A DNA stretch of 24,684 bases from Mesobacterium_A hydrothermale. Lineage in GTDB: Bacteria; Pseudomonadota; Alphaproteobacteria; Rhodobacterales; Rhodobacteraceae. Both the position numbers and the translations under genes were made by a program. Shown here piece after piece: positions 14,835-23,100 of the stretch (position 1 is its first letter; each line of letters begins with the position of its first letter). Under the pieces are notes generated by a model that had not been told where the DNA came from, searched no databases, and was given only the letters and a program-made list of their open reading frames with translations. Where the stretch lies: positions 1-24,684 of the forward strand of contig NZ_JAYLLH010000040.1 in NCBI RefSeq assembly GCF_035818635.1, read 5' to 3'.

Positions 14835-15721
14835 ACAGCCTGGGCATTGCGCCCGGCCAACGAGTCGAACTGGTCGAGGTGGGCAAAGTCGGATTGATCC
14901 ACGTTCACCGATTCGATGATGTCGCCACCGTCGTCGATATAGGCGCGCATCTTGTCCCGCAGATTGGCGATATAGTCGCGGGTGTCGGCGGTGGCGGTTG
15001 CCAGGTCGGTAACAGGACCATGGCCCGGCACGACAGTCACGGGTTCAAGTGCGGCCATGGCGTCAAACGCGTCCAGCCAACCGGCGCTGTCCGAAAACTC
15101 CATGATTCCCAGCAAGCGCCCGACAAAAACGATGTCTCCCGTGAACACGATCCGTTCCTCGGGCAACCAGACGAAGCTGTCCCCCGGCGTATGCGCCGGG
15201 GCCGGGTTGCGCAACTGGATCGGACGCCCCCCAAGATCAAGATCGAGCGCCTCGGCAAAGGTCAGGTCGGCATAGACCGGTTCGGTGCCAGCCAATCCGT
15301 CGCCGACCAGCATCGACAGCATGGTCGACTGCATGGAATAGCGCGCGCTCTGGTCCTCGACGGCCGCCTCGGACGCGATGATCTGTGCACCCTGTTCGTG
15401 CCAATAGCCATTGCCCAACCAACGGTGATCCTGCCCACCGGTGTCGATCACATAGGTCACCGGATGATCGGTCAGGCCCTTGACGACCTCATGCAGCATC
15501 TTTGCCCCGGCATAGGTGCCACCGGGATCGACCAGCACCGCCCCCTCGGGCGTTTCGATCAGGCCGAAGGTGGCATTGTTGCCCAGGTTTTCGGGGTTGC
15601 GCTGTTCGGCGGGGCCTTCGATGGCCCAGACGCCGGGAACAATGGGATGCACGTCCAACACATCGGCAAGGGCAGGAAAAGGCAGGCAAATGAGGGCGGC
15701 AAGGCCGGTCTGAATACGCAT
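14810..15721 (-). CDS. Periplasmic MBL-fold protein with altered metal site
   Basis: This 303-residue protein begins with a signal peptide (hydrophobic 5-17, likely cut after Ala19 in PALAD), so it acts in the periplasm. The metallo-beta-lactamase fold is shown by NATFGLIETPEGAVLVDPGG, AHTPGDSF (His177), FTGD (Asp196) and VPGHGP (His234). The usual HxHxDH motif instead reads TGGQDH (residues 94-99). Two of the first-site histidines are therefore missing, while Asp98 and His99 remain. It resembles SoxH or quinoprotein-relay-type hydrolases in general layout, but the substrate is unknown. AGGAGG eight bases upstream supports the start. The ketosynthase gene lies 72 bases upstream in the same direction. 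Confidence 0.85.
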   Translation of the reverse strand: MRIQTGLAALICLPFPALADVLDVHPIVPGVWAIEGPAEQRNPENLGNNATFGLIETPEGAVLVDPGGTYAGAKMLHEVVKGLTDHPVTYVIDTGGQDHRWLGNGYWHEQGAQIIASEAAVEDQSARYSMQSTMLSMLVGDGLAGTEPVYADLTFAEALDLDLGGRPIQLRNPAPAHTPGDSFVWLPEERIVFTGDIVFVGRLLGIMEFSDSAGWLDAFDAMAALEPVTVVPGHGPVTDLATATADTRDYIANLRDKMRAYIDDGGDIIESVNVDQSDFAHLDQFDSLAGRNAQAVYEAMEWE

Positions 15722-15793
15722 GGAAAGTTCCTCCTGTCACGGAGGTACCCGGCCACGGCGCGATGCGCCATGCGGCCTGTCACCACGGCTGGC

Positions 15794-16912
15794 CTAGCCG
15801 CGTTCCACCAGCACCGACCCCACCGAATAGCCAGCCCCAAAAGAACAGATCACGCCCCGGTCGCCTGGCACCAGATCGCTGGAATGTTTGGCAAAGGCGA
15901 TGATCGAGCCGGCAGACGACGTGTTCGCATAGTCCTGAAGGATATTCGGCTGCTCGCCCGGCTCTGGCACCCTGCCCAGCACCTTCTTGCCGATGAAATC
16001 GTTCATCGTCTTGTTGGCCTGGTGCAGCCACAACCGTTTCAGGCTGTCGGCTGGCCACTCTGCGTGGTCCAGATGCCCAAGTATATGGGCCGACACCATC
16101 GGCAGCACTTCCTTGAACACCTTGCGCCCGTTCTGCATGAACTGCATATCGCGGCGGTCTTCCATCTGGTCACGGGTGCGGCGCAGGAACCCGTTATTGT
16201 TGCGGATGTTGTTGGAAAACTGCGTGGCGCAGCGGGTGCCATGAATGTCGAACCGCGGGCCTTGCGCGTCATCGGCCCGTTCGATCACCACCGCCGTGCA
16301 GACGTCGCCAAAGATGAAGTGACAGTCCCGGTCGCGCCATTCCAGGTGACCGGAACAGATTTCCGGGTTCACCACCAGTGCCCGCCGGACCGACCCGGAA
16401 CGCACCATGTCCGCCGCAGCCTGGATCCCGAACGTGGCCGAGGAACAGGCCACGTTCATGTCGAAGGCAAAGCCGCCAGCGCCCAGCAGGTTCTGGATCT
16501 CGATCGCAATCGCCGGGTAGGCGCGTTCATGGTTCGACGCGGCACAGATCACCAGGTCGATATCGCCCCCGCTCCGCCCGGCCTGTGCCAGCGCCTTGCC
16601 GCAGGCATCCAGCGCCATTTCCGCCATGATCCCTGGCTCTTCATCGCTGCGCGCGCGCAGGCGCGGATACATGCGGGCGGGGTCCAGAACGCCGTCCTTG
16701 TCCATGACATAGCGCTGCTCGACACCGCTTGCGGAGACGATGAACTCGGCGCTGGACTGCGGCTTGGCCTCGATCTCTCCGGCGGCAATCGCTGCGGCAT
16801 TCTCGGCGTTGAACCGGTCGGCATAGGCGTTGAACGACGCCACAAGTTCGTCATTGCTGATGGCAAGATCGGGGGTAAAGACACCGCTGCCGGTGATCGC
16901 TGGCTGGTACAT
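15794..16912 (-). CDS. Beta-ketoacyl-ACP synthase III family protein
   Basis: This FabH-like thiolase-fold enzyme condenses an acyl-CoA or acyl-ACP with a malonyl or similar unit. The 372-residue protein carries the Cys-His-Asn triad: Cys156 in NVACSSATFG, His297 in LHQANKTMNDF and Asn330 in YANTSSAGS. It is longer than housekeeping FabH (about 320 residues), with an insertion around residues 220-265 (NNIRNNNGFLRRTRDQMED). That suggests a paralogue with another substrate, perhaps in secondary or lipid metabolism. The ATG at 16912 is preceded by GAGGAG; the open frame upstream to 17008 lacks homology. A possible promoter lies at 16938-16966. The product cannot be named. Confidence 0.88.
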   Translation of the reverse strand: MYQPAITGSGVFTPDLAISNDELVASFNAYADRFNAENAAAIAAGEIEAKPQSSAEFIVSASGVEQRYVMDKDGVLDPARMYPRLRARSDEEPGIMAEMALDACGKALAQAGRSGGDIDLVICAASNHERAYPAIAIEIQNLLGAGGFAFDMNVACSSATFGIQAAADMVRSGSVRRALVVNPEICSGHLEWRDRDCHFIFGDVCTAVVIERADDAQGPRFDIHGTRCATQFSNNIRNNNGFLRRTRDQMEDRRDMQFMQNGRKVFKEVLPMVSAHILGHLDHAEWPADSLKRLWLHQANKTMNDFIGKKVLGRVPEPGEQPNILQDYANTSSAGSIIAFAKHSSDLVPGDRGVICSFGAGYSVGSVLVERG

Positions 16913-16937
16913 CTGGGACTCCTCGCAGGTGACGGGA

Positions 16938-16966
16938 ACAAGACCGCAGCCCCGTCCAACGGTCAA
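16938..16966 (-). promoter_or_regulatory. Possible promoter of the ketosynthase gene
   Basis: On the minus strand TTGACC (16961-16966) and TCTTGT (16938-16943) are 17 bases apart, 26 bases upstream of the start codon. The -35 is good and the -10 is weak. Confidence 0.4.
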
Positions 16967-16996
16967 GCTGAACCTCGGGAAAAGCGACCGTCCGCA

Positions 16997-17019
16997 GGGG
17001 CCAGCCACGGGCTGGCCCC
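16997..17019 (-). terminator. GC-rich hairpin after the dehydrogenase gene
   Basis: A perfect ten-pair stem (16997-17006 with 17010-17019) with a three-base loop lies 41 bases beyond the dehydrogenase stop. A second GCGGCG/CGCCGC hairpin lies at 17032-17050. Neither is followed by a T tract, so termination is only probable. Confidence 0.45.
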
Positions 17020-17059
17020 GAGGTATCCTGCGCGGCGCGGCACACGCCGCACAATGGTG

Positions 17060-18013
17060 TCAGACCGGGTTCGGCACCGGCTCTCCGGCGAAAAACGCGC
17101 GGATGTTGGCCACGGCCATCATCCCCATGTCCTCGCGCACCTCAAGCGCGGCGGTGCCCAAGTGCGGCAACAGCGTGACATTCTGCAGCGCGATCAGGGC
17201 GTCGGGCACATGCGGTTCATGTTCATACACGTCCAGCCCCGCCCCGGCGATCTGCCCGGTTTGCAGCGCCGCAATCAGGGCCGGTTCGTCCACCACGTCG
17301 CCGCGCGCGATATTGACGAAATGCGCGCTGGGTTTCATCGCCGCAAAGACGTTTGCGTCGATCAGATGGCGGTTTGCACCGCCCCCCGGCACCGCGGCGA
17401 CCAACACGTCACTCTCAGCGGCCAGATCGGTCAGGCGGCCCACCTGTTCCGCCGGGAAATCGACCGTTCTGGGCGACCGGTTATAGAACAGTACCGGCAT
17501 GCCGAACCCGAAATGCGCGCGACGGGCAATCGCTTGCCCGATTCGGCCCATTCCGACGATGCCCACGGTTTTGCCCGACATGTGCTGGCCCAGCATCTGC
17601 ACCGGGTGCCAGCCGCGCCAGGTGCCCGACCGCACCAATCGTTCGCCTTCGGCCGCCCGACGGCAGGACATCAGCATCAGCATCAGCGCGATATCGGCGG
17701 TTGCGTCGGTCACGGCTCCCGGCGTGTTGGTCACGGTAATCCCCTGCGACCGGGCCACCGCCACGTCGATATGGTTGAAGCCAACACCGAAATTCGCCAG
17801 CAGCCGGGTGCGGATTTCCCCTGCCGCCTCGAACACATCGGCTGAATACAGGTCCCCCAATGTCGGCAGCACGGCGTCATGGTCGCGAAGGCTCGCGATC
17901 ATCTCGTCCCGGGTCATCACATCCGGACTGTCGCGATAGGTCAGGTCGAACCCGTCCCGCAGCGCGTCGATCACTCGGTCGGGCAGGTTGCGGGTTACCA
18001 GCAGCTTCAGCAT
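17060..18013 (-). CDS. D-2-hydroxyacid dehydrogenase (glyoxylate/hydroxypyruvate reductase type)
   Basis: This NAD(P)-dependent enzyme reduces 2-oxoacids such as glyoxylate or hydroxypyruvate. The 317-residue protein contains the dinucleotide motif GMGRIGQAIARRA (about 154-166), the substrate Arg237 in NIARGDVVDE, Glu266 in DVYEHEP and the catalytic His284 in LLPHLGTAA. NRSPR at about 178-182, at the end of the second strand, would fit NADPH preference as in GyaR/GhrB relatives. The start at 18013 gives MLKLLVTRNLPD and overlaps the csaA 3' end by seven bases. It is the last gene of the YbjN-proC-csaA operon. The exact substrate is inferred only from the family. Confidence 0.9.
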   Translation of the reverse strand: MLKLLVTRNLPDRVIDALRDGFDLTYRDSPDVMTRDEMIASLRDHDAVLPTLGDLYSADVFEAAGEIRTRLLANFGVGFNHIDVAVARSQGITVTNTPGAVTDATADIALMLMLMSCRRAAEGERLVRSGTWRGWHPVQMLGQHMSGKTVGIVGMGRIGQAIARRAHFGFGMPVLFYNRSPRTVDFPAEQVGRLTDLAAESDVLVAAVPGGGANRHLIDANVFAAMKPSAHFVNIARGDVVDEPALIAALQTGQIAGAGLDVYEHEPHVPDALIALQNVTLLPHLGTAALEVREDMGMMAVANIRAFFAGEPVPNPV

Positions 18014-18345
18014 AGCCGTGCTCCGTTCGGCGCATCCTTGTCCGGCCGCGCCAGGACCACCGCGTTGTCGGCGTCGTGAAAGCCCAGGATCAGCACCTCG
18101 GACATGAACTTGCCAATCTGACGCGGTGGGAAATTCACCACGCCCATCACCTTGCACCCGACAAGGTCTTCGGGCGTGTAATGCACGGTGATCTGGGCCG
18201 AGCTTTTGCGCTCCCCGATCTCTGGGCCGAAATCGACCCACAGCTTGATCGCGGGCTTGCGCGCCTCGGGAAAGGGCTCGGCACGGGTCACGGTACCGAT
18301 GCGGATGTCGACCTTGGCGAAATCGTCATAGGTGATCTCAGCCAC
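18007..18345 (-). CDS. csaA: CsaA-type tRNA-binding protein
   Basis: This 112-residue protein is a stand-alone tRNA-binding OB-fold domain, known as CsaA and described as a chaperone-like, export-related protein in Bacillus. The family signature is seen as FAKVDIRIGTV near the N-terminus, then ERKSSAQI and the closing VNFPPRQIGKFMSEVLILGF. Length and motif order match the family throughout. The gene overlaps proC by eight bases and the dehydrogenase gene by seven, so all three are probably translationally coupled. Its biological role in alphaproteobacteria is not known. Confidence 0.93.
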   Translation of the reverse strand: MAEITYDDFAKVDIRIGTVTRAEPFPEARKPAIKLWVDFGPEIGERKSSAQITVHYTPEDLVGCKVMGVVNFPPRQIGKFMSEVLILGFHDADNAVVLARPDKDAPNGARLC

Positions 18346-19153
18346 GCGCCAGCTCCCGCGAACGGTCGGTGGCGGCGGCGACAGTGTTGGCGATCAGCGG
18401 CGGCAGACCGCTGGTTGCGTCCATCAACACCTCGAGCCCCGCCTGTGTCGTGCCGTTCGGCGACGTCACGTTGCGCCGCAATTGGGCGGGGTCTTCGTGC
18501 GACTGTTCGGCCAAGGCCCCTGCGCCGGCGACCGTCGCCTTGGCCAGTTTCATTGCCAGATCTGCGGGCAGGCCCTGCGCCTCGGCGGCGGCGGCAAGGC
18601 ATTCGATCATGTGGAACACATAAGCCGGACCGGACCCGCTGACCCCGGTCACCGCATCCATCTGCGCCTCGGCCTGCAAACGGACGGTCTGGCCGATAGC
18701 TGACAGCAAATCTTCGGCCAGCGTCATCTGTGCTTCGCTGACCTGGGTGTTTCCAAACAGGGCGGTGATCCCCTTGCCCACGGCAGCGGGGGTGTTTGGC
18801 ATCGCACGGATGATCGGGCTGTCATCACCCAGCGCGGCCTCGAATGTTTCGATCGGGGTACCCGCGGCAATCGACAGGAACACCGTATCAGATCCGCCGT
18901 ATTCGGCGATTTGCGGCAGGGCAGAGCCCATCATCTGCGGTTTGACGGCCAGCATGACGACCTCGGGGCTGGCCGGCAGGTCGGTGTTTACATGCACACC
19001 CTGCACCTTGACCCAATCCGACGGATGCGGGTCGATGACCCAGACAGCCTTGGGCGAAAGGCCTTGTTTGAGCCAGCCTTCCAGCATGGCCGACCCCATT
19101 TTGCCACAGCCCAGAAGAACCAGCCCGCGGCGTTCCAGTTTCGTCAAATCCAT
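18338..19153 (-). CDS. proC: Pyrroline-5-carboxylate reductase
   Basis: This enzyme catalyses the last step of proline synthesis, reducing pyrroline-5-carboxylate with NAD(P)H. The 271-residue protein has the Rossmann motif LLGCGKMGSAMLEGW near residue 13, AVKPQ at about 70-74 and AMPNTP. The family signature is GVSGSGPAYVF, followed by RRNVTSPNGTTQAGLEVL. The ATG at 19153 has GGGGAG upstream. The gene lies 35 bases after YbjN and overlaps csaA by eight bases. Confidence 0.95.
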   Translation of the reverse strand: MDLTKLERRGLVLLGCGKMGSAMLEGWLKQGLSPKAVWVIDPHPSDWVKVQGVHVNTDLPASPEVVMLAVKPQMMGSALPQIAEYGGSDTVFLSIAAGTPIETFEAALGDDSPIIRAMPNTPAAVGKGITALFGNTQVSEAQMTLAEDLLSAIGQTVRLQAEAQMDAVTGVSGSGPAYVFHMIECLAAAAEAQGLPADLAMKLAKATVAGAGALAEQSHEDPAQLRRNVTSPNGTTQAGLEVLMDATSGLPPLIANTVAAATDRSRELARG

Positions 19154-19188
19154 ATCGCTCCCCGGCCAAATTTCTTTGGGGGAAACTG

Positions 19189-19689
19189 TTACGCCCGACC
19201 GTAGGCCTCTGCAATGGCGACCTTCATGGCCTGTTCCGGGCTCTGATCGCCCCACACCATCAGTTGGAACGCCGGATAATAGCGCTCAGAGCTGAGCACG
19301 GCCGCCATGATCATCGTGTCGATCTGTTCCGCGCAGGCAATTTGTTCACCCGCCAGAACCAGGCCATAGCGATAGATCATCAGCTTTTGCGGCTTCCAAT
19401 AGGTGAAGGACCCGGCCCAGCACTGATCGTTGACCAGGTTCAGCCCCTCGTACAAAAGCGGCAGCTTGTCGTCCGGCGGCTCCATCTCGAACGAGCAGAT
19501 CAGGCGCAGCGTCTGATCATAGGCCGACCAGGCCAGCGTAACGGAATAGGTGCGCCACTGGCCTTCAACGGCCATTGCGATCTGGTCATCGGCAACACGA
19601 TCGAAATCCCAATCGTTGTGGGTGGCAAGATGTTCGCAAATGTCGATCGGGTGTATCTCTTCTTCGAGAAACTGCTCGGTCATGGCCAT
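19189..19689 (-). CDS. YbjN-domain protein
   Basis: This 166-residue soluble protein belongs to the YbjN family, which has a fold like type III secretion chaperones and no defined reaction. Recognisable parts are an N-terminal helix, the WRTYSVTLAWSAYDQTLRL strand pair, PPDDKLPLLYEGLNLVN and a C-terminal helix. The start at 19689 follows GGAAAGAG; a second ATG is two codons later. It is the first gene of the proC operon and is transcribed away from the RTX gene across a 505-base region. Confidence 0.88.
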   Translation of the reverse strand: MAMTEQFLEEEIHPIDICEHLATHNDWDFDRVADDQIAMAVEGQWRTYSVTLAWSAYDQTLRLICSFEMEPPDDKLPLLYEGLNLVNDQCWAGSFTYWKPQKLMIYRYGLVLAGEQIACAEQIDTMIMAAVLSSERYYPAFQLMVWGDQSPEQAMKVAIAEAYGRA

Positions 19690-20194
19690 GGCGCTGCTCT
19701 TTCCTTGCTAGCGCAGAGGCGATTGCGCGCCCCAAGCGCTTGGTGCCTGCTCAAGGTGCAGCGGCGATTTCCGCTGCCCTTACAAGATATGGTGCAGCCG
19801 GAGCGCGGATCCGTAAAGCAATATTTTGGGGATAAACCCAATTTCTTGTGGATTCTTTGGGCAAAGAAACAAAAGACGCCTGTTTCTTGACTTCCCTGTC
19901 GACATTCCCCGACAGTGTCTTGCAAGTACTGCCTGTATTTTCAGTTTTTCCAGCGACGTCACATTATCGCCAAGGTTGCATCTTGACGCGAATAAGTGAC
20001 TCTGCCAAGTATTCAAAACGTAGCCGTTTCTATGTTTTTCGGTTCAATATTAATCAGTTGCTCCACCAACGGGGCGCGTTGATCCACACAATCAGTAGTT
20101 GCCTCTCGGCTTCCCGTCTGCTGGGTGCCGACAACCTGGGGCATCGTCGGCCCCGCTTTGACCGCTGCGGGTTCCCGGCACATGGGGGATAGAA
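19690..20194. other. Divergent AT-rich regulatory region between ybjN and the RTX gene
   Basis: This 505-base stretch has no supported gene. Its centre (about 19800-20080) is clearly AT-richer than its surroundings. It holds a perfect 12-base palindrome CCAAGCGCTTGG (19732-19743) and a 16-base inverted repeat TTCTTTG/CAAAGAA (19853-19868). A CTGTCG/CGACAG inverted repeat with eight-base centre lies at 19896-19915. A TTGACG (19983-19988) lacks a good -10. GGGGGA (20184-20189) is the ribosome binding site of the RTX gene. Confidence 0.6.
19896..19915. promoter_or_regulatory. Candidate operator: CTGTCG-N8-CGACAG
   Basis: A 20-base inverted repeat with perfect six-base arms lies in the AT-rich region upstream of the RTX gene. 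Arm spacing does not match a classic lux box. The binding protein is unknown. Confidence 0.35.
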
Positions 20195-23100
20195 ATGCCG
20201 AATACCGTCGTTGACGTGCCCTTGGGCACGACCGCTGCTCAGTTGCAATCCATGATTGACGCTGCTGGGGCAAACACCACCTTTCAGCTTCAGGCCGGGA
20301 CATATCACTTCGACCGGACCGTCACCATCAGCAACAGCAACGTCGCCCTGATCGGTGCTGGCCGAACCGAAACGCTGATCACCATGGCCACCAACATGGG
20401 CACCGATCCGGTGATCCAGGTGGGCGACGCACTTTACGGCGCCACGATCGAAAAAACCGTGGATCTGGCGATTTCAGCCTCTGCCGGGGATACGTCGATC
20501 ACGCTCGAAAGCGGGCATGGGATGGAAGTCGGCGACTTCATGTATATCCAGGCCGAAAACACCGCTGCGTTCTTTGCGGAAATCGGCGATACACAGTGGA
20601 AAAAGTCGAACCCGCTGCGCACCCTCCTGGTCGAGGTGACAGCGGTGAACGGCGACGACGTGACGTTCAACAGCCCCCTGACCTTCGATTTCGACGCCTC
20701 GATCACCACGGTTCAACGCCGCACCCTGCTGGAAGGTAACGAACTTTCCGGCTTTTCCATGATGGGGCCATACGGGGAATCGAACCCCGGCAGCTTTTCC
20801 AATACCAAGCCCGGCCAGAACCACATGATGATCATGGTTGGCGGCACTGCGGGCATGGTGATCGAAAACATCGGCATCGAAGAAGCCGTGTCGCACGGAG
20901 TCGTCATGGCGGGCAGCCGTGACCTGACGATGACCGATTTCTACATGGACGGCACCCACAACAAGGGCGGCGGCGGCAATGGTTATGCCGTTTGGATCCG
21001 GGATGTCTATGACAGCAGCTATTCCGACATCTGGGTGACCGACACCCGACACGCGGTGCTGTTCGCCAGCTATACCACCGCCAGCGGCAACGACGTGCAC
21101 GTCACCTATACCAACCGGGATATCAACTTTCACGGCGGTCGCGATCAGTTCAACACCGTTGTGGTAGACTCGATGGTTCGCAATGCGACCGAGCAAGGCT
21201 ATCTTGCCTGGGCGACCTTCTACAACGAAGGCGAAAGCTACGGCGCGCCCACCGATCCAGCGACGAACCCGATCCACATCCGCGAACTGGTGGCCACCAG
21301 CAAAGGTGACAGCGTCGTCTCGCACGATGACGGCAGTCACCTGTGGCTCGTCGCCGGGGCCGACACCGTCCATACCGGCGCGGGCGATGACTATATCAAC
21401 GGAGGCAGTGGCACGGATGACATCTATGCCTCGGCCGGCCAAGACAGCATCGACGGCGATTCCAGCTTTGACACAATCTATTTCGACGGCAATTTCGTCG
21501 AATACACCGTGACCGCCGATGGCAGCGACCTGTATTTCACCCGAGGCACCGACAAGACCCGCGTGACGAATGTCGAAAGCTTTGTTTTTGCCGACTACAG
21601 CTACAGCGACTCCAGTCTTCTGAACCTGGCGGGCGTCGAGACCAATCCGTTCACAGGCGCCGATCCCGCGCTGCCCGATCAACCGGCATTTGGCCCGGAT
21701 GGCGACACGGGCGGGTTTGATACGACGACCGGCGGGGGCACCGATACCACCGGCGGCGGCGGCACTGACACCACTGGCGGATCGGGTGGGACCGATACCA
21801 CCGGGGGCGCGGGCAGCACACCCGACGTTGTGCCGGGGTCCAACGTCGACTGGACCCCGATGGACGCCACCGGCCTGCCCGTCGTGGATGGCACCACGGG
21901 TTGGGAACGGTCCACGCAATCGCAAAGCTTTGTCATGGGGTCGCTGCTGGACGCGATGCAGTTCTCGTCCGGTGGCACCTATGACGTGGTCGGCAATGCG
22001 CTGGTCAACAACATGCTGGGCAATGACGACGCCAACCGGATGGAGGGCTACGGCGACGACGACCGCATCTTTGGCAAGGGCGGCGACGACACCCTGCTGG
22101 GGGGAACCGGCGACGACTACCTTGACGGTGGATCGCAGAACGATGCGATCTACGGTGGTGACGGCAATGACTCGATGGACGGCGGCAACGGCGACGATGT
22201 GTTCCTGGCCAGCAGCGGCAACGACGTGATCAACGGCGAAAGCGATTTCGACACGGTGATCTTTACCGGTGCGCTGGCCGTTTACGCGATCACTGAAAGC
22301 GGCGGTGCCTTCACGGTCTCGGACGCAGCGGGAACAACCACGATGCAAAGTATCGAAAACTTCGTCTTCAACGGAGAGGTCATCGCCGCCGCCAACCTGA
22401 TCACCGAATGGCAGGCCGCGGTCGCGGGAGGGGGCGGAACCGACACCACCGGCGGCTCGGGCGGCACCGACACCACCGGGGGCTCGGGCGGAACGGACAC
22501 CACCGGCGGCACGGGCGGAACCGACACTACCGGGGGCTCGGGCGGAACCGACACCACTGGCGGCTCAGGTGGCACCGACACCACCGGTGGCACGGGCGGT
22601 GATCCCGCGGATGACACGGTTTGGCTGAACGCCGACACCACCGGTCTGCCCGAGGTCCTCGGGCAAAGCTGGTGGGACCGCTACAACTCTGACGCGTCCT
22701 TTGTCATGGGCGCCGACATGGACGCGATGGAGTTCACGACCCAGGCCGATCTCGACGCATTCGGCAACGGCATGGACAACAACATGCTTGGCAATGACGG
22801 CGCCAACCGGCTGGAAGGCGGCGCCGGCGATGACCGCATGTTCGCCCGCGAAGGCGATGACACTGTTCTGGGCGATGCGGGCAACGATCTTGTCGAAGGC
22901 GCGGGCGGCAACGACATGCTGTCAGGTGGCGCGGGCAATGACACCGTCAAAGGCGGCAACGGAGACGACACGATCCTTGCCGGCACGGGCAATGACACCA
23001 TCGACGGCGATGCCGACAGCGACACCGTGATCTTTGCAGACGCGCTGGACAGCTATGCGATCACCGGCAGCAGCAGCAGCTATACCGTGACCAACGCGAC

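Noticed and set aside
15751..15777. Hairpin between the ketosynthase and MBL genes as a terminator
   Set aside because: Only a five-pair GGCGC/GCGCC core with mismatched flanks and no T tract.
14654..17845. 1063-codon plus-strand open frame
   Set aside because: It runs antisense across three recognised minus-strand genes and has no recognisable domain.
19896..19915. Lux box for the LuxR-type regulator
   Set aside because: The arms are CTG and CAG, but the outer span is 20 bases rather than 16 between them; the match is not adequate.
20474..22348. 624-codon minus-strand open frame opposite the RTX gene
   Set aside because: The Val/Ala/Gly/His/Asp-rich composition mirrors the RTX repeats; no start site or domain supports it.
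22436..22597. CRISPR-like tandem repeats
   Set aside because: Units are contiguous, in frame and code for GTDTTGGSG; there are no spacers.
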